A stretch of DNA of 64,000 bases. Source: Bacteroidales bacterium. Lineage in GTDB: Bacteria > Bacteroidota > Bacteroidia > Bacteroidales > UBA932. The stretch covers positions 1-64,000 of the forward strand of contig JAFZQO010000010.1 of assembly GCA_017620335.1 (NCBI GenBank), read 5' to 3'. A program made the position numbers and the translations under genes. The notes under the pieces were generated by a model. It did not search any database and was not told the DNA's origin. It saw only the letters and a list, made by a program, of their open reading frames with translations. The stretch's first letter is position 1, and every line of letters begins with the position of its first letter. Below are positions 7,941 to 16,616 of this stretch, one piece after another.

Positions 7941-9347
7941 ATGACTAAGAAGATTACACGTCGCGAGGCCATCAAGGACATGTTTTTTGTCGGAGTGGGG
8001 CTCGCATCTGCAGGAACCCTCTTGCAAGCCTGCGGCACGCGCGGAGGCGCAGGCAAGAATCCAGCCGATCTGGTTTTCACTCCTATGCCCGAAGCTCCTG
8101 AAGGATCAAAGATTGATTCACGCAGATGGGACAGCCTGGGCGAGACTCTTGGAATGCTCGGCCTCGGCTGTATGCGTCTGCCTACTCTTCCGGGGGCAAA
8201 TGGCGGACACGGTGGACGCCTTGACCAGGATGCTGTCAATGATATGATAGATTATGCCATCGCTCATGGAGTGAATTACTTTGATACAGCTCCTGCATAC
8301 GGCGAGTCCGAAGTCGTGACCGGCAATGCCCTGAAGCGTCACCCGCGCGAGTCTTTCATGATTGCGACGAAGATGTCCAATATGGCCTGGGGCAATTCCG
8401 CTCCAACCCTCGAGGGTGCGAAGACGATGTTCGAGACTTCTCTCAGGAATCTTCAGGTCGACTATGTGGACTTTCTCCTCCTCCACGCGGTCTCCAGCAC
8501 TTCTGAGTTTGCTCTGCGATTTGAGAACAACGGCGTGATGAATTATATCCTGGAGCAGAAGGCTGCAGGAAAGATCCGCCATCTGGGATTCTCCTTCCAC
8601 GGCTCCAACGCAGACCTTCCCCCGCTTTTGGATAAGTATGCCTGGGATTTCGTCCAGATCCAGTTGAACTATGCCGACTGGAAGGACATGCCCTCCGGTT
8701 TCGGCCCGTCCGACGGAGATAACCCGACCAGTTCCGAGGCTCTGTACAACATCCTAGTCGAGCGCGGCATCCCCGTGCTGGTGATGGAGCCTGTCAAGGG
8801 CGGAGCGCTGGCCAATGTCAGTGACGCCCTCAGGGCGAAGATGCTCGAGCGTCACCCCAACCTTAGCCCTGCCGGCAACGCCCTCACTTTCGTGGGTTCG
8901 CTCCCGGGTGTCATGGTCACTCTCAGCGGAATGTCCAATATGGAGCAACTCAAGGAGAACGTCGCCCTGTTCACGGGCTTCAAGCCCTTTGACCAGAAGG
9001 AGATGGACTATATGTTGACCATCGCCGACCTCTATAAGTCCAACACGCATATCCCTTGTACAGCTTGCTCTTATTGTATGCCTTGCCCCAACGGAGTCAA
9101 CATCCCCGGCAATTTCAAGGTGTTCAATACCGCTAGCGACAATCTCAGCATCCCGGATCCTGCCCATCAGGACAAGGAGTACAAGCAGAAGCGCAAGGCC
9201 TTCCTGAAGGCGTTCAACGAGCTGGGAGATGGTGCAAAGGCCACGGCTTGCATCGACTGCAACGCCTGCCTGCCGAAGTGCCCTCAGCGCATCCGCATAC
9301 CCCAGCAGCTGCACATGATAAGCGGCCTCGTGGAGAGCCTTGGATAG
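7941..9347 (+). CDS. Aldo/keto reductase with two C-terminal 4Fe-4S motifs, Tat-type lipoprotein
   Basis: 468 residues. The N-terminus MTKKITRREAIKDMFF has the twin-arginine motif, followed by a hydrophobic segment and a lipobox (LLQAC), so it should be exported folded and lipid-anchored. The aldo/keto barrel begins around LGLGCMRLPTL and has the catalytic region NYFDTAPAYGESE (Asp and Tyr). The C-terminus holds CTACSYCMPCP and CIDCNACLPKCP, two ferredoxin-like cysteine clusters. The family is common in anaerobes; the substrate is not known. It is convergent with lnt, whose stop lies one base away. Confidence 0.9.
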   Translation: MTKKITRREAIKDMFFVGVGLASAGTLLQACGTRGGAGKNPADLVFTPMPEAPEGSKIDSRRWDSLGETLGMLGLGCMRLPTLPGANGGHGGRLDQDAVNDMIDYAIAHGVNYFDTAPAYGESEVVTGNALKRHPRESFMIATKMSNMAWGNSAPTLEGAKTMFETSLRNLQVDYVDFLLLHAVSSTSEFALRFENNGVMNYILEQKAAGKIRHLGFSFHGSNADLPPLLDKYAWDFVQIQLNYADWKDMPSGFGPSDGDNPTSSEALYNILVERGIPVLVMEPVKGGALANVSDALRAKMLERHPNLSPAGNALTFVGSLPGVMVTLSGMSNMEQLKENVALFTGFKPFDQKEMDYMLTIADLYKSNTHIPCTACSYCMPCPNGVNIPGNFKVFNTASDNLSIPDPAHQDKEYKQKRKAFLKAFNELGDGAKATACIDCNACLPKCPQRIRIPQQLHMISGLVESLG

Positions 9348-9348
9348 A

Positions 9349-10950
9349 TTATCTCTTCCTGATAAGGAAACGCACAAATACCGCGAGGAGCAGAAGCAGG
9401 AAGACGAAGGTGCATACCCTTCCGACGATGTCCCCGTGCTCCGCGAAGAAAGTCACCCTGGAATTGAAGTTCACGCTTCCTTCCAGGGTCGTCTTTTCCC
9501 ACCAGGGGCCGCGCTGGATGATGCGGCCTTTCTGGTCGATGATTCCGGATATGCCGGTGTTGCCGCAACGGACGATGTCGCGCCTGAGCTCGATGGCGCG
9601 CAGCGCGGAATAGCTCAGGTGCTGCCGGTAGCCCGGTGTATTGCCCCACCATGCGTCGTTGGTAATGACAGCAAGGTACTTCGCTCCCTCCCGGACATAG
9701 CCCGTGCAGTATTCGCCGTAAACGGACTCGTAGCAGACCGCACAGCCGTAAGGAACGCCGAAAGCGTGCAGCAGGGTGATTTTCTCCTGGCCGACGCAGC
9801 GTCCTATCCCGGTGCCGAGAAGGTGCGCGAGAGGCAGTATGATTTTGGGGAACGGAGTCATTTCGGTGCCCACGACGAGCTTGCTCTTGTGGAATATCTC
9901 CGTGGTGCCGTCCGGCTTCAGGTTGAGGGCGGAATTGTGCCTGCTGATCCATCCTCCACGGTCGAGCTTGTAGTCGCAGGGGTCCCTGGCAACGTCGCCC
10001 GGGTAAAACTCCATGGAGGTGGCCCCGAAGAGTATCTCCGTGCCGGGATGGTCGTTCAGGAGCTGCACGAAACGCCTCCAGGTGGGGCTGGTCTCGTATT
10101 CATCCACGACGATGTCATTGGTGAAGGTCTCGGGAGCGACCAGGAGCAGGGGGGAACCGGAATTGCGCGAACGGAGGGCATGGTCCGCAAGGTCGACCAG
10201 GATGGCGTTCTGCTGGCTCTGGTTGAGGAGCTGGAACTTCTGGTAGGGGTCGATGTTGGGCTGCAGGACCATGATGTCCTGTTTCCCTTCGCTGACCTCC
10301 TGATACCGGGCTCCGATTACGGCCGAGGTGACGGCGGGGCCGATGAAGAGCAGCGCGAGGCCTGCCACGGATGCGATGCGCGCCTTGGCGTTCCACTTGT
10401 CCGTGCGCCTCCCGCGCAGCGCCGTCCAGAAGCCGAAGAGCGCGAGGTTGCAGGCCCAGATCCAGAGCGAGCCGCCCAGGGATCCTGTGTATTCATACCA
10501 CTGTGCCAGGCCGGTAGAGCGGGCGAAGGCGTTGCCGAGCACCAGCCAGGGCCAGGATATCTGCGCGCTGAAATAAGCCCTTTCCCAGGCTATCCACGTG
10601 ACTGCCAGGAAGATGTAGGGGAGCGCCCCTCCGAGTTTCTTCTTCGAAAGGCGGAACAGTCCGAAGACCAGCGACATCTGGAGGGCGTTGGCAAGGACTG
10701 CGAATATGCCGCCTCCAACCGTTGCCCAGCACACCCAGAAGGTGGTGAATGCGTTCCACAGCACGAATGCGAGGTAGTGCCATATCCAGAACCGCTTTAC
10801 GCCATTGGCCGTGGCGTAGCGCTCCATCTCCAGCAGGGGGATGAAGCCGAAGAGTGCGATGAAGCCGGTATGGGGGACGAGCCAGGGCAGGCTCATCATG
10901 ACTGCGAAGGCCAGCGCGTACGCCGCCAGGTGTCTGGTATGTCGGGGCAT
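9349..10950 (-). CDS. lnt: Apolipoprotein N-acyltransferase
   Basis: 533 residues. It transfers the third acyl chain onto the N-terminal cysteine of lipoproteins in the inner membrane. About six membrane segments span the first 200 residues. They are followed by a nitrilase-like periplasmic domain with the triad Glu in APETF, Lys in HKSKLVVGTE and Cys in GCAVCYESVYGEY. A final membrane segment (CTFVFLLLLLAVFVRFLI) ends in a basic tail. The window contains several lipoprotein candidates it could modify. Transcription starts near a minus-strand TAACTTTG at 10975-10982. Confidence 0.95.
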   Translation of the reverse strand: MPRHTRHLAAYALAFAVMMSLPWLVPHTGFIALFGFIPLLEMERYATANGVKRFWIWHYLAFVLWNAFTTFWVCWATVGGGIFAVLANALQMSLVFGLFRLSKKKLGGALPYIFLAVTWIAWERAYFSAQISWPWLVLGNAFARSTGLAQWYEYTGSLGGSLWIWACNLALFGFWTALRGRRTDKWNAKARIASVAGLALLFIGPAVTSAVIGARYQEVSEGKQDIMVLQPNIDPYQKFQLLNQSQQNAILVDLADHALRSRNSGSPLLLVAPETFTNDIVVDEYETSPTWRRFVQLLNDHPGTEILFGATSMEFYPGDVARDPCDYKLDRGGWISRHNSALNLKPDGTTEIFHKSKLVVGTEMTPFPKIILPLAHLLGTGIGRCVGQEKITLLHAFGVPYGCAVCYESVYGEYCTGYVREGAKYLAVITNDAWWGNTPGYRQHLSYSALRAIELRRDIVRCGNTGISGIIDQKGRIIQRGPWWEKTTLEGSVNFNSRVTFFAEHGDIVGRVCTFVFLLLLLAVFVRFLIRKR

Positions 10951-10974
10951 GTCGTTTCAATAAATGGACATGAA

Positions 10975-11002
10975 CAAAGTTAATGAATTATTTGTAACTT
11001 TG
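10975..11002. promoter_or_regulatory. Divergent -7 elements for lnt and the PASTA-protein gene
   Basis: TAACTTTG on the minus strand (10975-10982) and TAACTTTG on the plus strand (10995-11002) both match TAnnTTTG exactly and are 12 bp apart. Neither has a clear TTTG at the expected distance upstream. The arrangement implies overlapping promoters for lnt and the 11023 gene. Confidence 0.5.
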
Positions 11003-11022
11003 CGTGTATATACTTGACAAGC

Positions 11023-11808
11023 ATGGAAGAAAAACCCAATACCAAGAAATACTGGGTGCTGAAGAACCTCCTGGGAGCGGTGCTGTTCTTCGTGGCCCTC
11101 GCCTTAGCCGCCAACATCCTCCTGGGCATCTTCACGCATCACGGCAAGGTCCTGGAAGTGCCCGACATGGTCGGCCTGTCCGTCCGCGAGGCGGACCACG
11201 TGGCCGACTCCGCAGGCGTGCGCATAGACGTCGTGGACTCCATTTACGTCCGCGGCATGGCCAAGGGAGCAGTCTACAAGCAGAACCCCGCTGCCGGCGC
11301 CAGCGTCAAGCGCGGCCGCCGCATCCTGCTGACCATCAACGCCGTCGTACCCAAGAAGGTCACCATGCCCAATCTCGTGGGCTATTCCATGCGCCAGGCG
11401 AAGGCCGAGCTCTCCACCCGCGGGCTCAACCTGGGCAAGCTGATTTACGTGAGTGACATAGCTACCAACAACGTCCTCAAGCAGCAGCTGCACGGCCGTG
11501 ACGTCGCCGCCGGCAGCCTCGTCGAGAGCGGCTCCGACATAGACCTCGTGGTCGGACTCAACGGCTCCGACAACCGCACTTACGTACCTAACGTCATAGG
11601 CATGAAGTATATCCGTGCCGTGGATGTCGTCCATGAGAACTCCCTGAACATCAGCCGCCTGGTCTTCGACGACAGCGTCAGGAACTACAACGACTCCACC
11701 AACGCCGTGGTGTACCGGCAGAGCCCCGGAGCCTCACAGGCCCCCACGCCTATGGGCTCGGACGTCACCCTCTACCTTTCCGTCAGTCCCGAACGCATTC
11801 CTAAATAA
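11023..11808 (+). CDS. PASTA-domain membrane protein
   Basis: 261 residues. A short cytoplasmic N-terminus is followed by one membrane helix (about 15-36, LLGAVLFFVALALAANILLG) and then three PASTA repeats beginning at VLEVPDMVGLSVREA, VTMPNLVGYSMRQAK and TYVPNVIGMKYIRA. PASTA domains bind peptidoglycan or muropeptides in serine kinases and PBPs; here they come without kinase or transpeptidase. The ATG at 11023 is chosen over a TTG three codons upstream. The stop overlaps the start of the pseudouridine synthase gene by one base (TAATG), a pairing seen in other Bacteroidota. Confidence 0.9.
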   Translation: MEEKPNTKKYWVLKNLLGAVLFFVALALAANILLGIFTHHGKVLEVPDMVGLSVREADHVADSAGVRIDVVDSIYVRGMAKGAVYKQNPAAGASVKRGRRILLTINAVVPKKVTMPNLVGYSMRQAKAELSTRGLNLGKLIYVSDIATNNVLKQQLHGRDVAAGSLVESGSDIDLVVGLNGSDNRTYVPNVIGMKYIRAVDVVHENSLNISRLVFDDSVRNYNDSTNAVVYRQSPGASQAPTPMGSDVTLYLSVSPERIPK

Positions 11809-12887
11809 TGGCCGGATTGGACGACGACCTGGAGCTGGAGATCCTCCCCGGTGACGAGGAGCAGGGAATGTTCGAGCATTTCCGCTTCCTTGTGGACAAG
11901 GGGCAGGAACCGATGCGCGTGGACAAGTACATGTCCACGCACATGGAGGACACCTCCCGCCACCGCATCCAGTGCGCCATCAAGGAGCAGTACGTGCAGG
12001 TCAATGACAAGGTCGTCAAGGCCAACTACATAGTCCGTCCCGGCGACGTCATCCGCTTCGTGATGCCGTACCGCCGCCGCGGCCTGGAAATCCTTCCCCA
12101 GGACATCCCCCTCGATATAGTCTACGAGGATGAGGACCTGCTCGTGGTGAACAAGCCCGCAGGCATGGTCGTGCATCCGGGCCACGGGCATTTCTCGGAG
12201 ACGCTCATCAACGCCCTGGCATTCCACCTGGGCATCTCACAGGGCCCCGAGGCCGAGGATGAGCGCATGGGCATCCTCGTGCACCGCATCGACAAGGATA
12301 CCTCCGGCCTGCTCGTGGTGGCGAAGAACGACGAGGCCCAGCTCAATCTCGCCCGCCAGTTCTTCGTACACAGCATCGACCGCGTCTATGTGGCGGTGGT
12401 CTGGGGCAACATCAAGGAGGACGAGGGCACCATTGACGCCAATATCGGCCGCGACCCCAACGACCGTCTCCGCTTCAGGGTCTATAACGACCCGGAGAAG
12501 GGCAAGAACGCCGTGACGCATTATCGCGTCATGGAGCGTTTCGGCTTCGTCACGGTCGTGGAGTGCCGCCTCGAGACTGGCCGCACGCACCAGATCCGCG
12601 TCCACATGAGCTCCATCGGCCATCCTCTATTCGGCGACGAACGCTACGGTGGCACCGAGATACGCAAGGGCACCATCTACGCCAAGTACCGCCAGTTCAT
12701 CCAGAACTGCTTCGAGCTGTGCCCCCGCCAGGCCCTCCACGCCAAGGTCCTGGGCTTCGACCATCCCCGCACGCGCAAGCGCGTCCGCTTCGACTCCGAC
12801 ATCCCCGGGGACATGAAGGCCCTCATCGCCAAGTGGCGCGCCTACGTCCAGACCGGCACCCACGCTCCCCAGGAGGAGGACCTTTGA
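11808..12887 (+). CDS. rluD: RluA/RluD-family ribosomal large subunit pseudouridine synthase
   Basis: 359 residues. The N-terminal S4 RNA-binding domain covers roughly residues 35-95 (MRVDKYMSTHMEDTSRHR, then VQVNDKVVKANY). The catalytic domain contains the conserved HRIDKDTSGLLVVAKND, whose Asp is the nucleophile, and HQIRVHMSSIGHPLFGD near the C-terminus. Such enzymes convert uridines of 23S rRNA to pseudouridine. The exact target cannot be told from sequence alone, so rluD is a family-level name. It is coupled to the PASTA-protein gene by TAATG. Confidence 0.9.
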   Translation: MAGLDDDLELEILPGDEEQGMFEHFRFLVDKGQEPMRVDKYMSTHMEDTSRHRIQCAIKEQYVQVNDKVVKANYIVRPGDVIRFVMPYRRRGLEILPQDIPLDIVYEDEDLLVVNKPAGMVVHPGHGHFSETLINALAFHLGISQGPEAEDERMGILVHRIDKDTSGLLVVAKNDEAQLNLARQFFVHSIDRVYVAVVWGNIKEDEGTIDANIGRDPNDRLRFRVYNDPEKGKNAVTHYRVMERFGFVTVVECRLETGRTHQIRVHMSSIGHPLFGDERYGGTEIRKGTIYAKYRQFIQNCFELCPRQALHAKVLGFDHPRTRKRVRFDSDIPGDMKALIAKWRAYVQTGTHAPQEEDL

Positions 12888-12921
12888 TTGTCCGTTTATA
12901 CCCTTTATTTGCGCTGCGCCT

Positions 12922-13000
12922 GGGCCTAGAACCCCCTTTCCCAGGCCCGTTTGGCTGGAAATCCTCCTATTAGGGCCCGGAACCGCCTTTTTCAGGCCCG
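12922..13000. repeat. Hairpin repeat pair A (28-bp units, 51 bp apart)
   Basis: Two 28-bp units at 12922-12949 and 12973-13000 match at 23 of 28 positions. Both begin GGGCC and end GGCCCG, so each can fold back on itself around an AAC(C/G)CCTTT core. The spacer is 23 bp. They lie in the 234-bp gap after the pseudouridine synthase gene, together with pair B. No coding sequence is seen in this gap. Confidence 0.75.
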
Positions 13001-13008
13001 CGGGTGTT

Positions 13009-13088
13009 GTTGAGGGTCCAGCGCCTGGACCTTCGACAGCATTTAGGGGCGTTTTTGACGTTGAGGGTCCAAGCGATGGACCCTCAAC
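13009..13088. repeat. Hairpin repeat pair B (29-bp units, 51 bp apart)
   Basis: Units at 13009-13037 and 13060-13088 share the arm GTTGAGGGTCC. In the second unit the arms are a perfect 11-bp inverted repeat (GTTGAGGGTCC and GGACCCTCAAC) around a 7-base loop; in the first they are imperfect. Each unit is followed by AGCA. No T tract follows, so they are not ordinary terminators. Confidence 0.8.
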
Positions 13089-13121
13089 AGCACTTTGAGC
13101 GGTATGTGAGGGGGGAGAATG

Positions 13122-15122
13122 TCAGAACTCCACCCTCCAGCTGAAGTTCGGCATGATGGGCAGTAGTGCGATCTCCTTCCAGGATTCCGTAGCAGGGTCG
13201 AAGTAGAGCATGAAGGGGTTGAAGTGGTTGGTGACATTGCATATGCCAAGGTTAACAGTATGTTCAATCCGACCGGTACGGAATACGAGTTCATAACCTA
13301 AATCCAGGCGGAAGACAGCAGGCATCTGGAAATTGTTGATTCCTTCATAGTACTCCGCATCCGTTTCCAGGCCGGGGATATGGATTTGATAAGTAAGCGG
13401 TGCGCCGTTCTCCCAATGGCCGCTCTGCAGGGTCATGGCCATGCTGAAGCCTTTCCATCGCCCCTGCATGTTAAAGATGTGCCGACGGTCAAAGCGGGCG
13501 TGGAACTTCCCGCCGTCGAAAAGTGTCGCGAACCCTTCCCGGTCCGTTTTGGACAGGGTATAGGCTGTCCGGAAATATATATCCCGACCCAGATATTCAT
13601 AGAGGAATTCACCGCCGAAGGAATTGCCGGAGCCGATGTCTACGTTGTTCTCCCATCCGGCAAAGGTGTCCGTGAACAGGGTCTGGGCGTACTTGTAATA
13701 GACGAGATTGCCCATCCGTTTGTAGTAGCCGCCCAGTGAGGCGGAGTGTCGGCCAATGGCAAGGCTGAACCCCAGGTTGCCCTGAAGTGCAAACTCCGGC
13801 GGCGCCGTCCTTCCGGACGGAACGATGACATCCGTCGACCAACCGAGAGGAAGGCCTTCAAGGGTATGGTAGTACTGATGCACGTAGTCGGCAGAGCCTT
13901 CCAAGGCAAATGACTTGGTGAGATTCCACTTGAAAGAGAGGCAGGCGTCTGGGCGGAGGCTCGTCAGGCCATCGGCAAAATTGTAATAGCAGTTCCCCCT
14001 CATCACAGCTTGCATGTGCAGCTTTCCGGGAATCTCGCGGGAGGCCTGCAAATAGGAGGATACCAACGTCACCCCTTTCCCGGCATGCGCGGCGACCGGT
14101 CCCATTGCGAACAGGCCGTAACGGGCCTTGAAGCCGTAGTCAAACCTCCAGCCGGAGTAGGATCTGGGAGTAAAATCTGCGGAAACCGCGGTTTCAAGCA
14201 TGCTGGAATTCAGGGATAGTAGGTTGTCAGCTCCATGGTAGTTCTTTTCCTGGCGCTGCATACTGCCGTACCTGTTCACATAAGCGTGGGCGTCCATCTC
14301 GGTCCGGTCAAGGATACGGTGGTATTTGAGGATGGCGATTTCGTTGTTCCATCCGAGGGCATCCCTGCTTCCTTCTCCCGTGGTGAAGCCATACTGGTCC
14401 AGGCTGAGGAGCGCAGATGCGGACAGCCGGCTGCGGTTGTCAATGGTCCAGTTGAATTTGCCATAGATGTCTCCGACGCCTGCCCGGAACCCTTGAAAGG
14501 CGGCCAAGCGGGATGGAAGCAATTGACTGAATGCTTTATACTCCGGTCCGATGGGTGAGATCCGGGCCGATGCCATAAAGGACATGCCGTGTCCGACAGG
14601 GGCTTCAGCGGCGGCCCCAGCGAGGAAGTTGTTGAGGGTTCCCTCCGCGTGGACCTTGTTGACGGCAGGATCGCGTGTAATTATGTTCAGGTGGGCGGCC
14701 GTGAAGTTTCCATAGCGGCCTTCAAACCCGCCTTTGGAAAGCGACGTGCTTTCCATGACAGAAGAAGGAATCGCTGTCGTCAGTCCCAAAATATGGGAAT
14801 AACCATAGACCGGTACGCCATCCAGTGAAAAGAGATTGTTCCCCATATTGCCGCCGTGGACATACATTGCGGAAGAACCGTCTGCTCCGGTGGATACTCC
14901 CGGCAACCCCTGCGACCACCTGACCGGGTCTCCTTCGCCCATCGGGGATACCACACCCCGGAGAATGACGGCACTGCTCTCCAATTTGTTGATAGAGCGC
15001 ACTATGCTCCGGGTATCCGTCTTCACCGCCGCGCGAAGCGTGTCGGTCCAAGCCACTTCCTGGGCTTGGGTGGACCAGGGCAGGAGCAAGGGAAGCAAGG
15101 ATAGCAGTTTGGAGACTTTCAT
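13122..15122 (-). CDS. TonB-dependent receptor (plug and barrel, no N-terminal regulatory domain)
   Basis: 666 residues. A signal peptide (MKVSKLLSLLPLLLPWSTQAQ) is followed directly by a plug domain with AVILRGVVSPMGEGDP, MYVHGGNMGNNLFSLDGVPV and KGGFEGRYGNF. The barrel then runs to the C-terminal VEF. It lacks the carboxypeptidase-regulatory domain of the second receptor (29244-31586) and is shorter than most. Its start overlaps the DUF4249 stop by one base (TAATG), so it is the second gene of the pair. Codon usage is clearly less GC-biased than in neighbours, suggesting acquisition with the DUF4249 gene. The ligand is unknown. Confidence 0.88.
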   Translation of the reverse strand: MKVSKLLSLLPLLLPWSTQAQEVAWTDTLRAAVKTDTRSIVRSINKLESSAVILRGVVSPMGEGDPVRWSQGLPGVSTGADGSSAMYVHGGNMGNNLFSLDGVPVYGYSHILGLTTAIPSSVMESTSLSKGGFEGRYGNFTAAHLNIITRDPAVNKVHAEGTLNNFLAGAAAEAPVGHGMSFMASARISPIGPEYKAFSQLLPSRLAAFQGFRAGVGDIYGKFNWTIDNRSRLSASALLSLDQYGFTTGEGSRDALGWNNEIAILKYHRILDRTEMDAHAYVNRYGSMQRQEKNYHGADNLLSLNSSMLETAVSADFTPRSYSGWRFDYGFKARYGLFAMGPVAAHAGKGVTLVSSYLQASREIPGKLHMQAVMRGNCYYNFADGLTSLRPDACLSFKWNLTKSFALEGSADYVHQYYHTLEGLPLGWSTDVIVPSGRTAPPEFALQGNLGFSLAIGRHSASLGGYYKRMGNLVYYKYAQTLFTDTFAGWENNVDIGSGNSFGGEFLYEYLGRDIYFRTAYTLSKTDREGFATLFDGGKFHARFDRRHIFNMQGRWKGFSMAMTLQSGHWENGAPLTYQIHIPGLETDAEYYEGINNFQMPAVFRLDLGYELVFRTGRIEHTVNLGICNVTNHFNPFMLYFDPATESWKEIALLPIMPNFSWRVEF

Positions 15123-16240
15123 TACAGTTCTATTTTCGGAAGAGAGGCGGTATCCTGATTGTAACCGTCAAAATTCACCCTGTCAGAAACCGATGTCCCG
15201 AATATCCCGAGACCGCCCTGTATGTTGGAATGGATATTGTCCCTCAAATAAATGGAAGACAGGTCATCACCCTCATGTACTTTCTTGAGTTGCCAGACAT
15301 CTTTCAGGAATTGGCCATAGTCCGGTGATAGCGAAGAGTAGAGAAGGTACTCATCATAATCGATCAGTGTATAATCTGGATTATAATACGCATGATTGAT
15401 GTAAAAGGAGCCGCTGATACAAAAGCCTTTCCCGTTTTCAAAATCATACAGATTGTCAAGCCCTGCATGATTGTCGTCCACACGCTTTATCAGCAGGAAG
15501 CCGTCGTGCAATTCCTTCCCGATCAGGTTGGGGAACATATATGTCCAGACGCCGTCCATACCTGCAACCGGACTGTCATGATAGACAAAGGAATCTCCTC
15601 CCCATGCCACTCCGGTTCTCCATTTCGGGTTTCCGTCGTATAATCTTCCCGTCGCGTTTATATCTTCAACTCCCGGATAATCAGTACAGAGATCTTCCAC
15701 CATGACATATTCCCCCGTTTCTTTGTTCCGTTTCGTTCCGCGGATAATCAGAAAGTCAGGAATGCTGTCTATGGTATAAAAGGCGCCATAACCCGTGTAT
15801 TTGGGGGGTACTCCATGCCCGATGGCCGCCCTTGCCAGTTCAACCTTTTCCGGCATTATCTGTTCTGCCCAGACAAGGTCATACCCATCGGCCTTCACTT
15901 CCAGCCGGTACTCGTGTCCGGGTATTCCCGCATAGTCAAGAGTCCATTGATTGTCCGACACTCTCACGAACTCGTTAAGTACTATGTCCCGGTTAAGTTC
16001 CTTGCTCTTAGTGACATCGATGAGCCTTATCTCGGTCTCCTGAACAGGGGGAACCACTTTCTCTCCCGGCTCTCCCGTGAGGGACAAATACAAGTTCTGA
16101 ACGTTATCCTCAGTCAGCACGAACTCGACCACCACTTTCCGCTCCAGCCCGGCATCCAAAGTGGTATCCTTCACGCATCCGCACAAAATGAAGGCAGCGA
16201 TGAATAGAGCCAATGCTTTTAGTGGTTCACGGATTGACAT
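15122..16240 (-). CDS. DUF4249 family lipoprotein
   Basis: 372 residues. The signal sequence ends in a lipobox (AFILCGC), so it should be a lipid-anchored periplasmic or surface protein. The beta-rich body has the DUF4249 layout: VVEFVLTEDNVQNLYLSLTG near the N-terminus, EIRLIDV, and LEVKADGYDLVWAEQIMP. Proteins of this family sit beside TonB receptors in Bacteroidota and may act as their surface partner, which is inference. The ATG at 16240 is chosen over a TTG two codons upstream. The coding sequence is noticeably AT-richer than the surrounding genes. Confidence 0.82.
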   Translation of the reverse strand: MSIREPLKALALFIAAFILCGCVKDTTLDAGLERKVVVEFVLTEDNVQNLYLSLTGEPGEKVVPPVQETEIRLIDVTKSKELNRDIVLNEFVRVSDNQWTLDYAGIPGHEYRLEVKADGYDLVWAEQIMPEKVELARAAIGHGVPPKYTGYGAFYTIDSIPDFLIIRGTKRNKETGEYVMVEDLCTDYPGVEDINATGRLYDGNPKWRTGVAWGGDSFVYHDSPVAGMDGVWTYMFPNLIGKELHDGFLLIKRVDDNHAGLDNLYDFENGKGFCISGSFYINHAYYNPDYTLIDYDEYLLYSSLSPDYGQFLKDVWQLKKVHEGDDLSSIYLRDNIHSNIQGGLGIFGTSVSDRVNFDGYNQDTASLPKIEL

Positions 16241-16335
16241 GTACAATCAGTTGCTTAATCTTCTTTTCAGATATATAAACTGCTTGTTTGCCGATTTCCT
16301 GCGTGGACAGCACGCCACTTTCCCTGCCAAGCTGA

Positions 16336-16424
16336 CTAGACGCGCTTGACCTTGATGACGTGCTTAAGGGCGGCGATCTGGGAGATGACCTTGTCGAGCT
16401 CCATGTTGGAGGGGACGAGGATGC
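16336..16424 (-). pseudogene. Broken 3' end of an ACT-domain gene (possibly relA/spoT type)
   Basis: On the minus strand a frame ending at the TAG at 16336-16338 reads RILVPSNMELDKVISQIAAL and then KHVIKVKRV. The pattern (hydrophobic strand, helix, then VIKVKRV at the end) resembles the last strand-helix-strand of an ACT domain such as that closing RelA/SpoT proteins. Its base composition is GC-rich like the core genes. Upstream of about 16424 the frame runs straight into hairpin repeat C and loses similarity, so only about 29 codons remain. The family assignment is tentative; that it is a gene fragment is more secure. Confidence 0.5.
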
Positions 16425-16501
16425 GGGAATGAAAAAGCCTTTTCTATTCCCGTTTGCCGTAAAAATGACGTTATGGGAATGAAAACGGCGTTTCTGTTCC
16501 C
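16425..16501. repeat. Hairpin repeat pair C (27-bp units, 50 bp apart)
   Basis: Units at 16425-16451 and 16475-16501 match at 23 of 27 positions. Both run GGGAATGAAAA to TTCCC and fold as hairpins (GGGAAT/ATTCCC outer stem, AAAA/TTTT inner stem in the first). The spacer is 23 bp, as in pair A, and the core GAAAAAGCCTTTTC recalls the pair A core. The first unit abuts the broken ACT-domain fragment. The rest of the 359-bp gap 16241-16599 holds this repeat, the fragment and the rng terminator, and otherwise nothing recognisable. Confidence 0.8.
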
Positions 16502-16582
16502 ATGGTATTATGCCACAAGACGTGTCTGCATGCAATAGGGGAGATAGCGCTCTATTATTGTGTTTCTGAAAAAAAAGAGGTC

Positions 16583-16616
16583 AAAAAAAGAGAGGAGCCC
16601 TAAAAGAGCTTCTCTC
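16583..16616 (-). terminator. Rho-independent terminator of rng
   Basis: On the minus strand the last codons of rng and the following bases form the stem GAGAGAAGC (16608-16616) with GCTCCTCTC (16590-16598), followed by seven T. The stop codon lies in the loop. Confidence 0.7.

Noticed and set aside
12922-13088. A small CRISPR array (28-bp repeats, 23-bp spacers)
   Set aside because: Only two units per pair, units differ at several positions, arms differ between pairs and no cas genes are near. The units are hairpin repeats.
16227-16535. A 102-codon minus-strand open frame upstream of the DUF4249 gene
   Set aside because: It reads through both hairpin repeats and the remnant in the wrong frame, with a Ser/Pro-rich middle; no sign of selection as a protein.
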